Under the pieces are notes generated by a model. It saw nothing but the letters and a program-made list of their open reading frames with translations. It did no database searches and had not been told where the DNA came from. A stretch of DNA of 13,779 nt from JBFMCC01 sp034435275 (lineage in GTDB: Bacteria > Chloroflexota > Anaerolineae > Anaerolineales > Villigracilaceae): contig DAOTXP010000203.1 in NCBI GenBank assembly GCA_034435275.1, positions 1 through 13,779 of the forward strand. Reading direction: 5' to 3'. Shown in pieces: positions 1-7,088 of this stretch; position 1 is the stretch's first letter; every line of letters starts with the position of its first letter. The position numbers and the translations under genes were made by a program.

Positions 1-502
1 GCCGCTCGCTGAAATCGGGCAGGGAGTTGTAGTAGTCGTGCATCCCGTGCTCTTCGTGCATGTCGGTCGCGAAGAACACCTGTGAGACGAGCAGGTCGCG
101 CGGGTCGCGGTAAATGAAATAGTTGACGCGCCCGCTCGAGGCGCCGCCCTGAACCTGTCGAAGGGTCAGGAAAGAGACGTTCTCGGGGGTAGCGTCCAAA
201 TATCCCCAGCCGATTACGCCGCGCGGAATGGAACGCAGATCGCGCAGGATCTCGTCCGCCGTCCTCCGTCCGCCGTCCTTGTTGATCGTGCGGACCGGCT
301 CGGCCTCCACATAACGATACGGCATGATTTGCGTGAAGCCGTTGAGCACCTGCAACAACAGATGCGAGCCGCTCTTCGGCTTGGCATTGCCGAAGATGGG
401 CGGCGCGTCATGGAAAGCGAGTCGCTTCCAACGCGCGATGGCTTGGACAGTCTTTCCGATGGGACGTAATGTGCGGCGGATGGATTGAGCCGGTTGGGGC
501 AC
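1..502 (-). CDS. Sulfotransferase, N-terminal part (truncated by window edge)
   Basis: The first 167 residues of a PAPS-dependent sulfotransferase are visible; the C-terminus lies beyond the left edge. The 5'-phosphosulfate-binding loop is PKSGSHLL (residues 42-49) and the 3'-phosphate-binding motif is FIYRDPRDLLVS (129-140), both typical of the Sulfotransfer_1 family. I place the start at GTG 500-502: an AAAAAGG Shine-Dalgarno-like sequence sits about 7 bases upstream, and the same frame holds the neuB stop codon further upstream, so no much earlier start is possible. The gap to neuB is 45 bases, which suggests co-transcription. The gene carries two short repeats in frame, a 14-base tandem duplication (residues 75-84, KDGGRRTADE) and a palindromic repeat (residues 113-119), both between or near conserved motifs. 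It probably transfers sulfate from PAPS to a sugar hydroxyl; the substrate cannot be read from sequence. Confidence 0.85.
   Translation of the reverse strand, partial: MPQPAQSIRRTLRPIGKTVQAIARWKRLAFHDAPPIFGNAKPKSGSHLLLQVLNGFTQIMPYRYVEAEPVRTINKDGGRRTADEILRDLRSIPRGVIGWGYLDATPENVSFLTLRQVQGGASSGRVNYFIYRDPRDLLVSQVFFATDMHEEHGMHDYYNSLPDFSER
147..170. repeat. In-frame palindromic repeat (CCCTGAACCTGTCGAAGGG type)
   Basis: The core CCCTGAACCTGTCGAAGGG (147-165) is followed by TCAGG, giving short nested inverted arms (CCTGA/TCAGG and CCCT/AGGG). I recognise close relatives of this core (CCCTGAGCCTGTCGAAGGG) as a dispersed repeat of many environmental genomes, by memory only. Here it is translated as LRQVQGG just before the 3'-phosphate-binding motif of the sulfotransferase, where family members usually have only a short loop. 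Confidence 0.6.
253..280. repeat. 14-base tandem duplication inside sulfotransferase gene
   Basis: CGTCCGCCGTCCTC (253-266) is followed directly by CGTCCGCCGTCCTT (267-280), a 13/14 match. It encodes residues 75-84 of the sulfotransferase (KDGGRRTADE) without breaking the frame. It may be a small slippage duplication or a fragment of a GC-rich dispersed repeat. Confidence 0.75.
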
Positions 503-547
503 GGCGTGACCTTTTTGCCTTTGACGAGAGAACGACTTGCTGTGCCC

Positions 548-1429
548 TTACTCGTCGTTGACGCGGCGAAGTTTCTTGAGCGATGACTGCTCGCTCTCAT
601 ACACTTTCTTCACGCCGTCGCCCAGCGAAGCTTCGGTGACGCGGATGTATTTGACCAGCCGCTCGAAGCCGCCGGGTTCGACGGACGCGGCCTGGTCGCT
701 GCCCCACATGGCGCGGTCGAGCGTGAGGTGACGTTCCACCAGGCACGCCCCCAACGCGACGGCCACCGCCGAGGGGACAAGACCGACCTCATGTCCCGAA
801 TAGCCAATGGGGTTATGCGGAAATTCCCTGCGAAGCGTCTCGATCATTTTGAGATTCAGCTCTTCGGGTTCGCACGGATACGTGCTGGTGCAGTGCATGA
901 TGACGAGATTTTCCTCCCCCGCAACCTTCACCGCCTTGTGGATCTGCGCCATCGTGGACATGCCCGTCGAGAGGATAATCGGCTTGCCCGTCCTGCGAAC
1001 GTGCTGGAGCAGGTTATGATCGGTAAGCGACGCGGACGGCACCTTGTAGGCAGGTGTGTCGAACTGCTCCATGAAATCCACGGCGGGTTCGTCCCACACC
1101 GAGACCATCCAGGCGACGCCCTTCTCTTTACAATAGCGGTCAATCTCGCGATACTGCGCCTCGTCGAACTCGACCTTGTAACGATATTCAATGTATGAGA
1201 TGTAGCCCCAGGGTGTCTCGCGCATTTGACTCTTCTGCGCTTCGGGCGTGGACACATCGGGCGTGCGCTTCTGGAACTTGACCGCGTCCGCGCCCGCGTG
1301 CACCGCGGCGTTGATCATCTCTTTGGCGATGTTTAGGTCGCCGTTGTGGTTGATCCCGATCTCGGCGATGACGTAGGCAGGATGCCCGTCGCCGACCATG
1401 CGCTTTCCGATTTTGATTTCGCGTGCCAT
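548..1429 (-). CDS. neuB: NeuB-family nonulosonate synthase, short form without SAF domain
   Basis: This 293-residue protein is a TIM-barrel sialic acid/nonulosonate synthase, which condenses phosphoenolpyruvate with a mannose-type sugar or sugar phosphate. Visible motifs are AEIGINHNGD (22-31), AGADAVKFQ (45-53), STGMST (154-159), HCTSTYP (179-185), GYSGHE (209-214) and ERHLTLD (232-238). The histidines at 213 and 234 match the positions of the Mn2+ ligands known in Neisseria NeuB. GSDQ (243-246) replaces the more usual GPDH. Family members with the C-terminal antifreeze-like SAF domain are about 340-350 residues; this one stops where that domain would begin. The ATG at 1427-1429 has a strong AAGGAG site 6 bases upstream. 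It follows the CMP-transferase gene across a 142-base junction occupied by a palindromic repeat. Whether the product is Neu5Ac-, KDN- or legionaminate-like cannot be told from the motifs. Confidence 0.93.
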   Translation of the reverse strand: MAREIKIGKRMVGDGHPAYVIAEIGINHNGDLNIAKEMINAAVHAGADAVKFQKRTPDVSTPEAQKSQMRETPWGYISYIEYRYKVEFDEAQYREIDRYCKEKGVAWMVSVWDEPAVDFMEQFDTPAYKVPSASLTDHNLLQHVRRTGKPIILSTGMSTMAQIHKAVKVAGEENLVIMHCTSTYPCEPEELNLKMIETLRREFPHNPIGYSGHEVGLVPSAVAVALGACLVERHLTLDRAMWGSDQAASVEPGGFERLVKYIRVTEASLGDGVKKVYESEQSSLKKLRRVNDE

Positions 1430-1451
1430 GTAATCTCCTTGAGCATGTTCT

Positions 1452-1569
1452 TGTCATTGCGAGGCGGCGTTCTTCTGCCGAAGCAATCTCCACTCCTGCG
1501 AGGAGATTGCTTCGCTGACGATGGTCTCGATACGCTTCGCTACTCGACCATCGTCAGCTCGCAATGACA
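1452..1569. repeat. MITE/REP-like inverted-repeat element, copy 1, with nested palindrome
   Basis: The ends are perfect 12-base inverted repeats, TGTCATTGCGAG (1452-1463) and CTCGCAATGACA (1558-1569). Inside, GAAGCAATCTCC pairs with GGAGATTGCTTC to make a second stem. A third palindrome is inserted next to the right end (see 1515-1557). It fills almost all of the neuA-neuB junction. The same element occurs at 11765-11848. No protein is encoded, so it would be a non-autonomous or extragenic palindromic repeat. Confidence 0.85.
1515..1557. repeat. Nested palindrome inside the copy-1 element
   Basis: CTGACGATGGTC (1515-1526) and GACCATCGTCAG (1546-1557) are perfect 12-base inverted repeats around the loop TCGATACGCTTCGCTACTC. 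The segment GTCTCGATACGCTTCGCTAC resembles another dispersed repeat I know from bacterial genomes. It is absent from the second copy of the outer element at 11765-11848. Confidence 0.75.
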
Positions 1570-1571
1570 GG

Positions 1572-2792
1572 CTATAGGTTCTTCAACACCAACTCGCATA
1601 ACTCGCGCACCGCGCCGTGACCGCCGGGCCTGCTCAACACATGATCCGCGGCGCGCAGCACTTCGGGATACGCGTCCGCGACCGCCACGGCCCAGCCTGC
1701 GATCTCGAAGCACGGCAGGTCGTTCAGGTCGTTGCCGATGTAGATCACCTGCGACGCGTCCACCTGCTTTTCTGCGAGCAACTTCTTCAACGCCTCGCCC
1801 TTGCTGCGGATGTCAATTCCCTGCACAGACTCCACGCCCATCTTCTCGGCTCTGGCTTGGACAACGGGATTGGGTTCCGACGACAGGATCATGACTTCGA
1901 TTCCGCGCTCTCTCAAATCCCTCACCCGCATCGAATCGGACCGTGAGGCGACCACCGTTTCGAGACCCTCCTCACTCGTCCAGACGCGGTTGTCGGTGAT
2001 GACGCCGTCGAAGTCCGAGACAATCAGTTTAATGGTGGCTGGCATCGGACGCCGCGCGCGCCCCGCCCAAACCATGTCGAGTCCGCCCGCGGCGACGAGG
2101 TGCTCGTAGCGTGCCCAGTCTTGCAGATTATCAATGTCCACGGTGAAGCGCGGGTCAATCACGAGCGGGTAAATATTTTTTCCGCTCATCGAGCCATTGA
2201 GAATCGTCGCGGCGCGGGTCGCGTCGATGTGACCGGTCTGCCAGTAAACAGGCGGGAGGAACTGACGCGGCGCGTTGTACGGCTCGTCAATCCCGTCCAC
2301 ATCGAGTAGATTTTTCATCGGCGCGGATTCGCCGTTGGGCAGTCGCCACATCTTGTGCGGATTCTGTCCCGCGGGGACAACCCCGCGCACGCTGTCCGCG
2401 TTGGGATGCACGAGCAGGATTTCGATGGCCTTGTCCACCAGTCCGCGCGGACGGATGGGCGAGGTCGGGCGTAACTGCACGATCACATCGGGCTGGTAGC
2501 CCTCGTGTTCTTCCAGCCATTTCAGCGCGTGCTGGAAGACGGGCAGGTCGGTGGTGTTATCCTGTGCGAACTCGGCGGGACGCAGGAAAGGGGTCTCCGC
2601 GCCGAAATGACGCGCCACCGCCGCGATCTCCTCATCGTCCGTGCTGACGACGACACGCGTCACCGATTTCGACTGCTTCGCCGCGGCAATGCTCCAAGCG
2701 ATGAGCGGGTAGCCCGCGAAGTCGCGAATGTTCTTGCGCGGGATGCCTTTCGAGCCTCCACGCGCGGGGATGAGGGCGAGAACCTCTGTCAT
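1572..2792 (-). CDS. neuA: CMP-nonulosonate cytidylyltransferase fused to KdsC-like HAD phosphatase
   Basis: This 406-residue protein joins two enzymes. Residues 1-240 are a CMP-sialic acid synthetase: nucleotide-binding loop LIPARGGSKGIPRKN (7-21), QLRPTSPIR (106-114), PRQFLPPVYWQTG (175-187) and FTVDIDN (216-222). Residues 250-406 are a HAD phosphatase of the KdsC type with DFDGVITD (260-267, nucleophile D260 and acid/base D262), SS (304-305), K331 and GNDLND (353-358), so all four HAD motifs look intact; the end SRPGGHGAVRELC is also KdsC-like. The natural reading is that it dephosphorylates a 9-phosphate nonulosonate made by NeuB and activates it with CTP in the cytoplasm. ATG 2790-2792 is chosen because it has AGGA upstream and begins the conserved domain; the in-frame extension to 2903 would overlap the SDR gene and is low-complexity read-through. 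It resembles vertebrate CMAS, which also carries a KdsC-like C-terminal domain. Confidence 0.92.
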   Translation of the reverse strand: MTEVLALIPARGGSKGIPRKNIRDFAGYPLIAWSIAAAKQSKSVTRVVVSTDDEEIAAVARHFGAETPFLRPAEFAQDNTTDLPVFQHALKWLEEHEGYQPDVIVQLRPTSPIRPRGLVDKAIEILLVHPNADSVRGVVPAGQNPHKMWRLPNGESAPMKNLLDVDGIDEPYNAPRQFLPPVYWQTGHIDATRAATILNGSMSGKNIYPLVIDPRFTVDIDNLQDWARYEHLVAAGGLDMVWAGRARRPMPATIKLIVSDFDGVITDNRVWTSEEGLETVVASRSDSMRVRDLRERGIEVMILSSEPNPVVQARAEKMGVESVQGIDIRSKGEALKKLLAEKQVDASQVIYIGNDLNDLPCFEIAGWAVAVADAYPEVLRAADHVLSRPGGHGAVRELCELVLKNL

Positions 2793-2800
2793 GTTTGTTT

Positions 2801-2862
2801 CCTGTAGGGGCACAGCGGATGATTCAGAGATTTTGACAATTGATCGTCCCGCTGTGCCCTCA
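2801..2862. repeat. Inverted repeat in the SDR-neuA junction
   Basis: GGGCACAGCGG (2808-2818) and CCGCTGTGCCC (2849-2859) are perfect 11-base arms separated by 30 bases. The left arm continues into CCTGTAGGGG, which resembles the CTGTAGGGGC motif of the hairpin at 5258-5285. The element fills the junction between the SDR stop and the neuA start and provides part of the neuA ribosome-binding region. Too long a loop for a typical terminator; it looks like a dispersed extragenic repeat. Confidence 0.65.
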
Positions 2863-2868
2863 CCATAA

Positions 2869-3696
2869 TTACCACGCCGTCCACCCGCCATCAACGATGA
2901 CATTGTTCCCTGTCATGTAAGACGATGCGTCCGACGCCAGGAACAGCAATGCGCCGTTCATCTCGTCCTTGCGCGCCATACGACCGAGGATGGTCTTGGC
3001 GGAATAATTCTGGACGAAATAGTCTTCGTGGTCGTTGAACACGCCGCCTGGGGTGAGCGCGTTGACGCGGATCTCCGTGCCCGCGTAATACGCGGCGAGA
3101 TATTTGGTAAATCCCAACACACCCGCCTTGGTGACGGTGTAGTAAACAGGTTTGTACGCCACACGCTTGCCGTCTTTGATGTAAATCCGCTGGTCGGGAC
3201 CATTCAGCCCATACGTGGAGCAGATGTTGATAATACTGCCCTTCTTGCCCTGCGCGACCATCTGCTGGACACATGCCTGCGTGACGAGGAACGTTCCCGT
3301 GAGATTCACATTCAACGCCGTGTTCCACTGTTCGAGCGGATAATCCTCGAACGCGCCGGGCGCGATTCCCTTCGCCGCCGCGTCGGGGTCGAACTTCGGG
3401 TCGAGGGCCGCGGAGTTGACGAGGATGTCCAGCCGCCCAAACGTCGAGACGACCGACGCGGCCATCGCGTTGACCGAGTCGGGATGGGTGATGTCGGTGG
3501 CAATTCCCACCGCGCGGAATCCGTCGCGGGTCAGGTCGTCGGCCACTTTTTTCGCGGCGTCCGCGTACAAGTCCACCACCGCGACCGCCGCGCCCGCCTC
3601 CGCGAGCGTGCGGCAGAATTCCCTGCCCAGCAGTCCCACACCGCCAGTGACCACCGCCACGCGGCCGGTCAGATCGAATTTTTCCTGGATCGTCAT
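2869..3696 (-). CDS. Short-chain dehydrogenase/reductase, PtmA-like
   Basis: This is a 275-residue classical SDR. The cofactor loop is the TGGVGLLG variant (17-24), followed by a D70 acidic motif, NSAA (94-97, in place of NNAG), the catalytic serine in ICSTYG (S160) and YTVTK (Y186, K190). D42 after the second beta strand suggests NAD(H) rather than NADP(H). The start ATG 3694-3696 has AAGGA 6 bases upstream and lies only 9 bases after the stop of the GT39-like gene, so the two are almost surely co-transcribed. SDRs of this kind sit in legionaminic-acid clusters (PtmA of Campylobacter), where they help make the amino-sugar precursor. Its position directly upstream of neuA-neuB supports a role in making or modifying the nonulosonate precursor, but the substrate is not shown by the sequence. 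Confidence 0.85.
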   Translation of the reverse strand: MTIQEKFDLTGRVAVVTGGVGLLGREFCRTLAEAGAAVAVVDLYADAAKKVADDLTRDGFRAVGIATDITHPDSVNAMAASVVSTFGRLDILVNSAALDPKFDPDAAAKGIAPGAFEDYPLEQWNTALNVNLTGTFLVTQACVQQMVAQGKKGSIINICSTYGLNGPDQRIYIKDGKRVAYKPVYYTVTKAGVLGFTKYLAAYYAGTEIRVNALTPGGVFNDHEDYFVQNYSAKTILGRMARKDEMNGALLFLASDASSYMTGNNVIVDGGWTAW

Positions 3697-3705
3697 AACA
3701 TCCTT

Positions 3706-5250
3706 TCAGGGCAAACCGTACAACTTATCGCCGCCCGATTTCAGAATCAGCGGCATACCTTCGGTCAGCGTCGGATCCACGGCATTGCTGTCGAAAACGG
3801 CCAGCACGGCGCGGCCTTCCAGAATCTCCTTCCGCAGGCGCGCCACGCCCTCCGCATAGCCCGGGCGCGCCTGCGCGGTGACCGGGTCGTATGAGTTCGG
3901 CAGGACATGCGCGCCGCGTCCGGTGTACAGATAGACTGCGCCCGGCTCGTTGGTGTAGATATCCACCTCATCGGGTAATCGGCGGATGGCGGTCATCACC
4001 TCCGAATCGTACCATTGGAAGGATGCGTACCCGGTGCCGCCGCGCGACAACTCGGCCACGGCTCGCGCCTGACTGACGGCGGACACGCTCAAGAGAAAGA
4101 CTAACATCATGAGCACAACGCCGCGCCAAATTCGCTGACGTCGATTCCACAACCACATTCCCGCGCCGGTCAGCAGGAGGAGAAGAGGAAGATAAATCGG
4201 CGCGAGGATGCGCGCTTTGAGCGGCGTGCTGGCATCGAACAGGCTGATGGAAAAAAGCACAGCCGCAAGATAGCCGAAAATGTAGAGCGCATTTGTGAAC
4301 GAGAGAGTTTCTCCGTTCCCATTGGCGGACGAAGCGAGAGCGAAAGCGCGCCACGCCAGCCAGATCAACAATCCCAGACCCAGAATTACCAGCACAGATG
4401 GAAAGAAGGCGGGCATCTTGATCAATGGCCGCTTCCATTCGAGAATGGGAACGAGGAACTCCGCGAACGTGCGCACGCCCAGTTGAATGTTCTCGGTTGT
4501 CGGCGGATGCCAGGCCAGCGAGCGATTGGTGGCGGTCCCGCCCAGCAGGCTGTTGCGGACCGCCCAGCCAACGGCCCAGGGAGCGAATCCTGCCAAATAC
4601 GCCGCCCCGCCAATCAACCGTTTGCGCCAGGTATCGCGGATTACAAACAGGGCGGCCAGAAACGTCGCGACAAGAGCCAGGCCGGAGTAGCGCGTCAGAT
4701 AAGCCAGCCCACTCAAAACGCCCGCCGCGACCAGCCAGTCGTACTCCCCGCTCCATTTTGGAGAGAGGCCGGGGGTGCGGGCTAAATCAAAGCATAAAAA
4801 TGCCAGCAAACTGAAGAACAAAAAAAGCGGCTCGCTCATCGCCACGGCATGGACGCGCAGGAGCGAGTCGTTGACGATGAAGAGCGCCGCCAGCGCAATA
4901 CCCGCAATGGAGGATTTCGTCATGCGCCAGCCGAGCAGACCGAGCCAGGCCGCGTTCAGGCCGAACAGAATTGCATTGAGGAAACGCGCCCCGCGCAGCG
5001 GATCGAATCCGCTGACGAGGCCGAGCAGGGCCAGCGTCCCTGAAAAGCCCGGCGGGAAATGGGTCACCGGCTGGTTGGATTCAAGCCAGGCCTCGCGATA
5101 ACCCTGTCCCGCAAGCAGACTGCGAGCCCCGGCGATGTACGCAATTGCATCGTCGGACAAGCCGAGGCCCTCGGGAGTGGCCGTGAGGATGAGGCATGTC
5201 CCGGTAACGGCGAGCAGGATCAGGGTCAGAAAGGAAACGAGGCGGGACAT
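3706..5250 (-). CDS. GT39-like (GT-C fold) integral membrane glycosyltransferase
   Basis: This 514-residue protein begins with a membrane segment (about 4-22), then an outside loop with the acidic pair DD (33-34) in LSDDAIAYIAGARSLL and HFPPG (64-68). Such a first-loop acidic pair is the hallmark of the ArnT/Pmt (GT39) group of GT-C enzymes, which use polyprenyl-phosphate sugars on the outer face of the membrane. About ten further hydrophobic segments follow, up to roughly residue 430, and a soluble C-terminal part of about 90 residues. The start ATG 5248-5250 begins the first membrane helix; the open frame upstream to 5478 is antisense-like shadow inside the sat/cysC gene. No clear Shine-Dalgarno is seen, since the palindrome at 5258-5285 lies directly upstream. 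It may attach or polymerise the sugar made in this locus; the acceptor is unknown. Confidence 0.8.
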   Translation of the reverse strand: MSRLVSFLTLILLAVTGTCLILTATPEGLGLSDDAIAYIAGARSLLAGQGYREAWLESNQPVTHFPPGFSGTLALLGLVSGFDPLRGARFLNAILFGLNAAWLGLLGWRMTKSSIAGIALAALFIVNDSLLRVHAVAMSEPLFLFFSLLAFLCFDLARTPGLSPKWSGEYDWLVAAGVLSGLAYLTRYSGLALVATFLAALFVIRDTWRKRLIGGAAYLAGFAPWAVGWAVRNSLLGGTATNRSLAWHPPTTENIQLGVRTFAEFLVPILEWKRPLIKMPAFFPSVLVILGLGLLIWLAWRAFALASSANGNGETLSFTNALYIFGYLAAVLFSISLFDASTPLKARILAPIYLPLLLLLTGAGMWLWNRRQRIWRGVVLMMLVFLLSVSAVSQARAVAELSRGGTGYASFQWYDSEVMTAIRRLPDEVDIYTNEPGAVYLYTGRGAHVLPNSYDPVTAQARPGYAEGVARLRKEILEGRAVLAVFDSNAVDPTLTEGMPLILKSGGDKLYGLP

Positions 5251-5257
5251 ATTACGC

Positions 5258-5285
5258 GTAGGGGCAGACAGCCGTCCGCCCCTAC
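5258..5285. repeat. GTAGGGGC...GCCCCTAC hairpin in the sat/cysC-GT39 junction
   Basis: The sequence GTAGGGGC-A-GAC (5258-5269) pairs with GTC-C-GCCCCTAC (5274-5285) around a 4-base loop, with a single mismatch. The 43-base junction is almost wholly this hairpin. Followed on the minus strand by ACGCGTAAT rather than a T-run, so it is not a canonical terminator. It belongs by appearance to the GTAGGGGC class of dispersed palindromic repeats; it might still modulate read-through or protect mRNA. Confidence 0.75.
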
Positions 5286-5293
5286 AGGAAACG

Positions 5294-7024
5294 TCAGTTC
5301 TGCGGCAGGAGGAAACCCTGCGCCTCAAGATACTCCACAATCCTGCGGGCGTTTTCTTCGGGCGTTGCGCCATAACCCTGCAGGGTGATCTCCGGGTCAA
5401 CCGGCGGCTCGTAGGGGTCGTCCACGCCGGTGAAGCCCATCGGGTGGCCCTCAGCCATGGCGGTGCGGGCTTTGGCATACAGGCCTTTCACGTCGCGCTG
5501 TTCGCAGATCTCGACGGGCGTGTCCATGTAAACCATCACGAAGTTATCGGGACCGACGAACTTACGCGCCTCTTCGCGCGCCGCGCGGTAGGGACTGATG
5601 GCCGCGCACACCACCGCGCCGCCCGCGTGGACGATCTCGCCCGCCACGAAGCCGATGCGCAGGATGTTCGTGTCGCGGTCCTCCTTGCTGAAGCCGAGAC
5701 CTTTCGACAGGTGCGTGCGCACCACATCGCCATCCAGGACGGTGATCTCACGGCCGCGCTCGAGCAGGAGGGCAGTCAGGACTTCACTTGTGGCCGACTT
5801 GCCCGACCCGCTCAGGCCGGTGAACCAGATGCAGAATCCCTGCTTGTGGCGCGGCGGATACATCTCGCGCAGAATCTCGGCGGTTTCGGGGCGCGTGAAC
5901 CATTCAGGCAGAAGCCTTCCCTTGGCGAGATAATCATCGCGGACCTGTGTGCCAGAGATGTTGAGCACCTTCGCGCCTGGCGGGACATCCTTCTGTTCGA
6001 CATAACGATCTTCGTCGGGCAGATAGACCAGTTCTTCGAAGGGAATCATCTTGACGCCCAGTTCAACCGCGTACTGCCTCATGATCTCCTGCGCGTCGTA
6101 CGGACCGTAGAAGGGCTTGCCCGTGGAATCCTTGCCGGGTCCCGCGTGGTCGCGCCCGACGATGAAATGATTCGCGCCATGGTTGCGGCGGATGATGGCG
6201 TGAAGCAGGGCCTCCTTCGGCCCGGCCATTCTCATGGCAAGCGGAAGCAGGCTGAGGATGGTGCTCTTCTTATCGTAGTAGTTATCCACCAGCGCCTTGT
6301 AGATGCGGACGCGGGTGTAATGATCCACGTCGCCGGGTTTGGTCATACCGACCACAGGATGGATGATGAGCGAGCCTTTGACCTCGGCCGCGGCGCGCTT
6401 GGTCAGTTCCTCGTGGATGCGGTGCAGGGGGTTGCGCGTCTGGAACGCGACCACGTTGTCGTGTCCCATTTTCTCCAGGGCGGCGCGCACCTCGGCAGGC
6501 GTGCGGCGCAGTTCCTTGAAATCGTGATACTTCGGCATGTTCACGACCTTGAGAGGACCCGAAATACACACCTTGCCCCAGCGCGCCATTTCCGAGACCA
6601 TCGGATGCTTGGGGTCGGTCGAGCCGTAGGCCAGCGCGGCCTCGGTCTCGAGGTCCCAGTGATAGACCTCGTCCAACTGCATAATGGCGATCACGTCGTT
6701 ATTGGCATTGCGCAGGACGAGGTCTTCACCCACGGTCGGCAGTTCTTTGGGGTCGGCTGTCAAAGTAATGGGAAGCGGGAAGAGAGTCCCGTCCGCGAGG
6801 CGCATTTCGTGCAGGACCCGCTCGTAATCGGCCTTGCCCATGAAAGTCGTCAGCGGCGAGAACCCGCCATTGGCGAGCAGTTCCAGGTCGCACAAGTTGC
6901 GCATGGTGATCTTGATCGAAGGCAGTTTGGAAGCGCGCGCCAGTTGTTCTTCACGCTCCTTACCGGTCACGACCAGATTGACAAGTTTTCCGCCGTATGG
7001 GGGAATGAGATTGGCTTTCGGCAT
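5294..7024 (-). CDS. Bifunctional sulfate adenylyltransferase / APS kinase (PAPS synthetase)
   Basis: The 576-residue protein carries out both steps of sulfate activation in the cytoplasm: ATP plus sulfate gives APS, which is phosphorylated to PAPS. The N-terminal ATP sulfurylase part (about 1-390) has QTRNPLHRIHE (195-205), HPVVGMTKPGD (222-232) and GRDHAGPG (290-297). The APS kinase part (about 395-576) has the P-loop GLSGSGKS (403-410), DGDVVR (431-436), SPYRAAR (475-481), DVKGLYAKAR (511-520) and FTGVDDPYEPP (531-541). All core motifs are intact. ATG 7022-7024 has GGAG 7-8 bases upstream. It has its own likely promoter and leader. No sulfate permease, APS or PAPS reductase lies nearby, while two sulfotransferases do, so it most likely feeds PAPS to glycan sulfation rather than to cysteine synthesis. 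Confidence 0.96.
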   Translation of the reverse strand: MPKANLIPPYGGKLVNLVVTGKEREEQLARASKLPSIKITMRNLCDLELLANGGFSPLTTFMGKADYERVLHEMRLADGTLFPLPITLTADPKELPTVGEDLVLRNANNDVIAIMQLDEVYHWDLETEAALAYGSTDPKHPMVSEMARWGKVCISGPLKVVNMPKYHDFKELRRTPAEVRAALEKMGHDNVVAFQTRNPLHRIHEELTKRAAAEVKGSLIIHPVVGMTKPGDVDHYTRVRIYKALVDNYYDKKSTILSLLPLAMRMAGPKEALLHAIIRRNHGANHFIVGRDHAGPGKDSTGKPFYGPYDAQEIMRQYAVELGVKMIPFEELVYLPDEDRYVEQKDVPPGAKVLNISGTQVRDDYLAKGRLLPEWFTRPETAEILREMYPPRHKQGFCIWFTGLSGSGKSATSEVLTALLLERGREITVLDGDVVRTHLSKGLGFSKEDRDTNILRIGFVAGEIVHAGGAVVCAAISPYRAAREEARKFVGPDNFVMVYMDTPVEICEQRDVKGLYAKARTAMAEGHPMGFTGVDDPYEPPVDPEITLQGYGATPEENARRIVEYLEAQGFLLPQN

Positions 7025-7048
7025 TTTTGCTCCAGAGGATTAGGCTGA

Positions 7049-7066
7049 GGTCAGGCATTCCTGACC
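7049..7066. repeat. Leader hairpin GGTCAGG-CATT-CCTGACC
   Basis: A perfect 7-base stem with a 4-base loop lies 25 bases upstream of the PAPS-synthetase start codon and downstream of the putative -10 box. The GTCAGGnATnCCTGAC core also looks like a dispersed repeat family seen in environmental genomes. It could be a 5'-leader structure or simply an inserted repeat. Confidence 0.6.
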
Positions 7067-7088
7067 ACACGGGTAGTTGCAGAGGCCA

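Noticed and set aside
214..600. A 128-codon minus-strand frame over the end of neuB and the sulfotransferase
   Set aside because: Its translation is Ser/Arg-rich and featureless, while the neighbouring frame from GTG 502 contains sulfotransferase motifs.
1452..1569. CRISPR or insertion-sequence interpretation of the repeats
   Set aside because: There are no regularly spaced direct repeats with unique spacers, and no transposase frame in any of the elements.
2793..2903. N-terminal extension of the neuA fusion by 37 codons
   Set aside because: It would overlap the SDR stop, run through a palindromic repeat and place a low-complexity tail before the conserved LIPARGGSKG loop; the ATG at 2792 has its own AGGA.
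3028..3894. A 288-codon plus-strand open frame
   Set aside because: It lies across the SDR gene and the end of the GT39-like gene, has shadow-like composition and no motif.
5258..5285. Intrinsic terminator after the PAPS synthetase
   Set aside because: The stem is strong but no T-run follows on the minus strand, and the same motif class occurs as a dispersed repeat, so I list it as a repeat.
5251..5478. N-terminal extension of the GT39-like protein by 76 codons
   Set aside because: It lies inside the APS kinase coding region on the same strand in another frame, is Arg/Pro/Ser-rich, and the first membrane helix begins at 5250.
5135..7048. A 637-codon open frame on the plus strand
   Set aside because: It is antisense to the PAPS synthetase, whose full set of motifs is on the minus strand. 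The plus-strand translation is Arg/His/Asp-rich with no recognisable domain, as expected from a GC-rich shadow frame.
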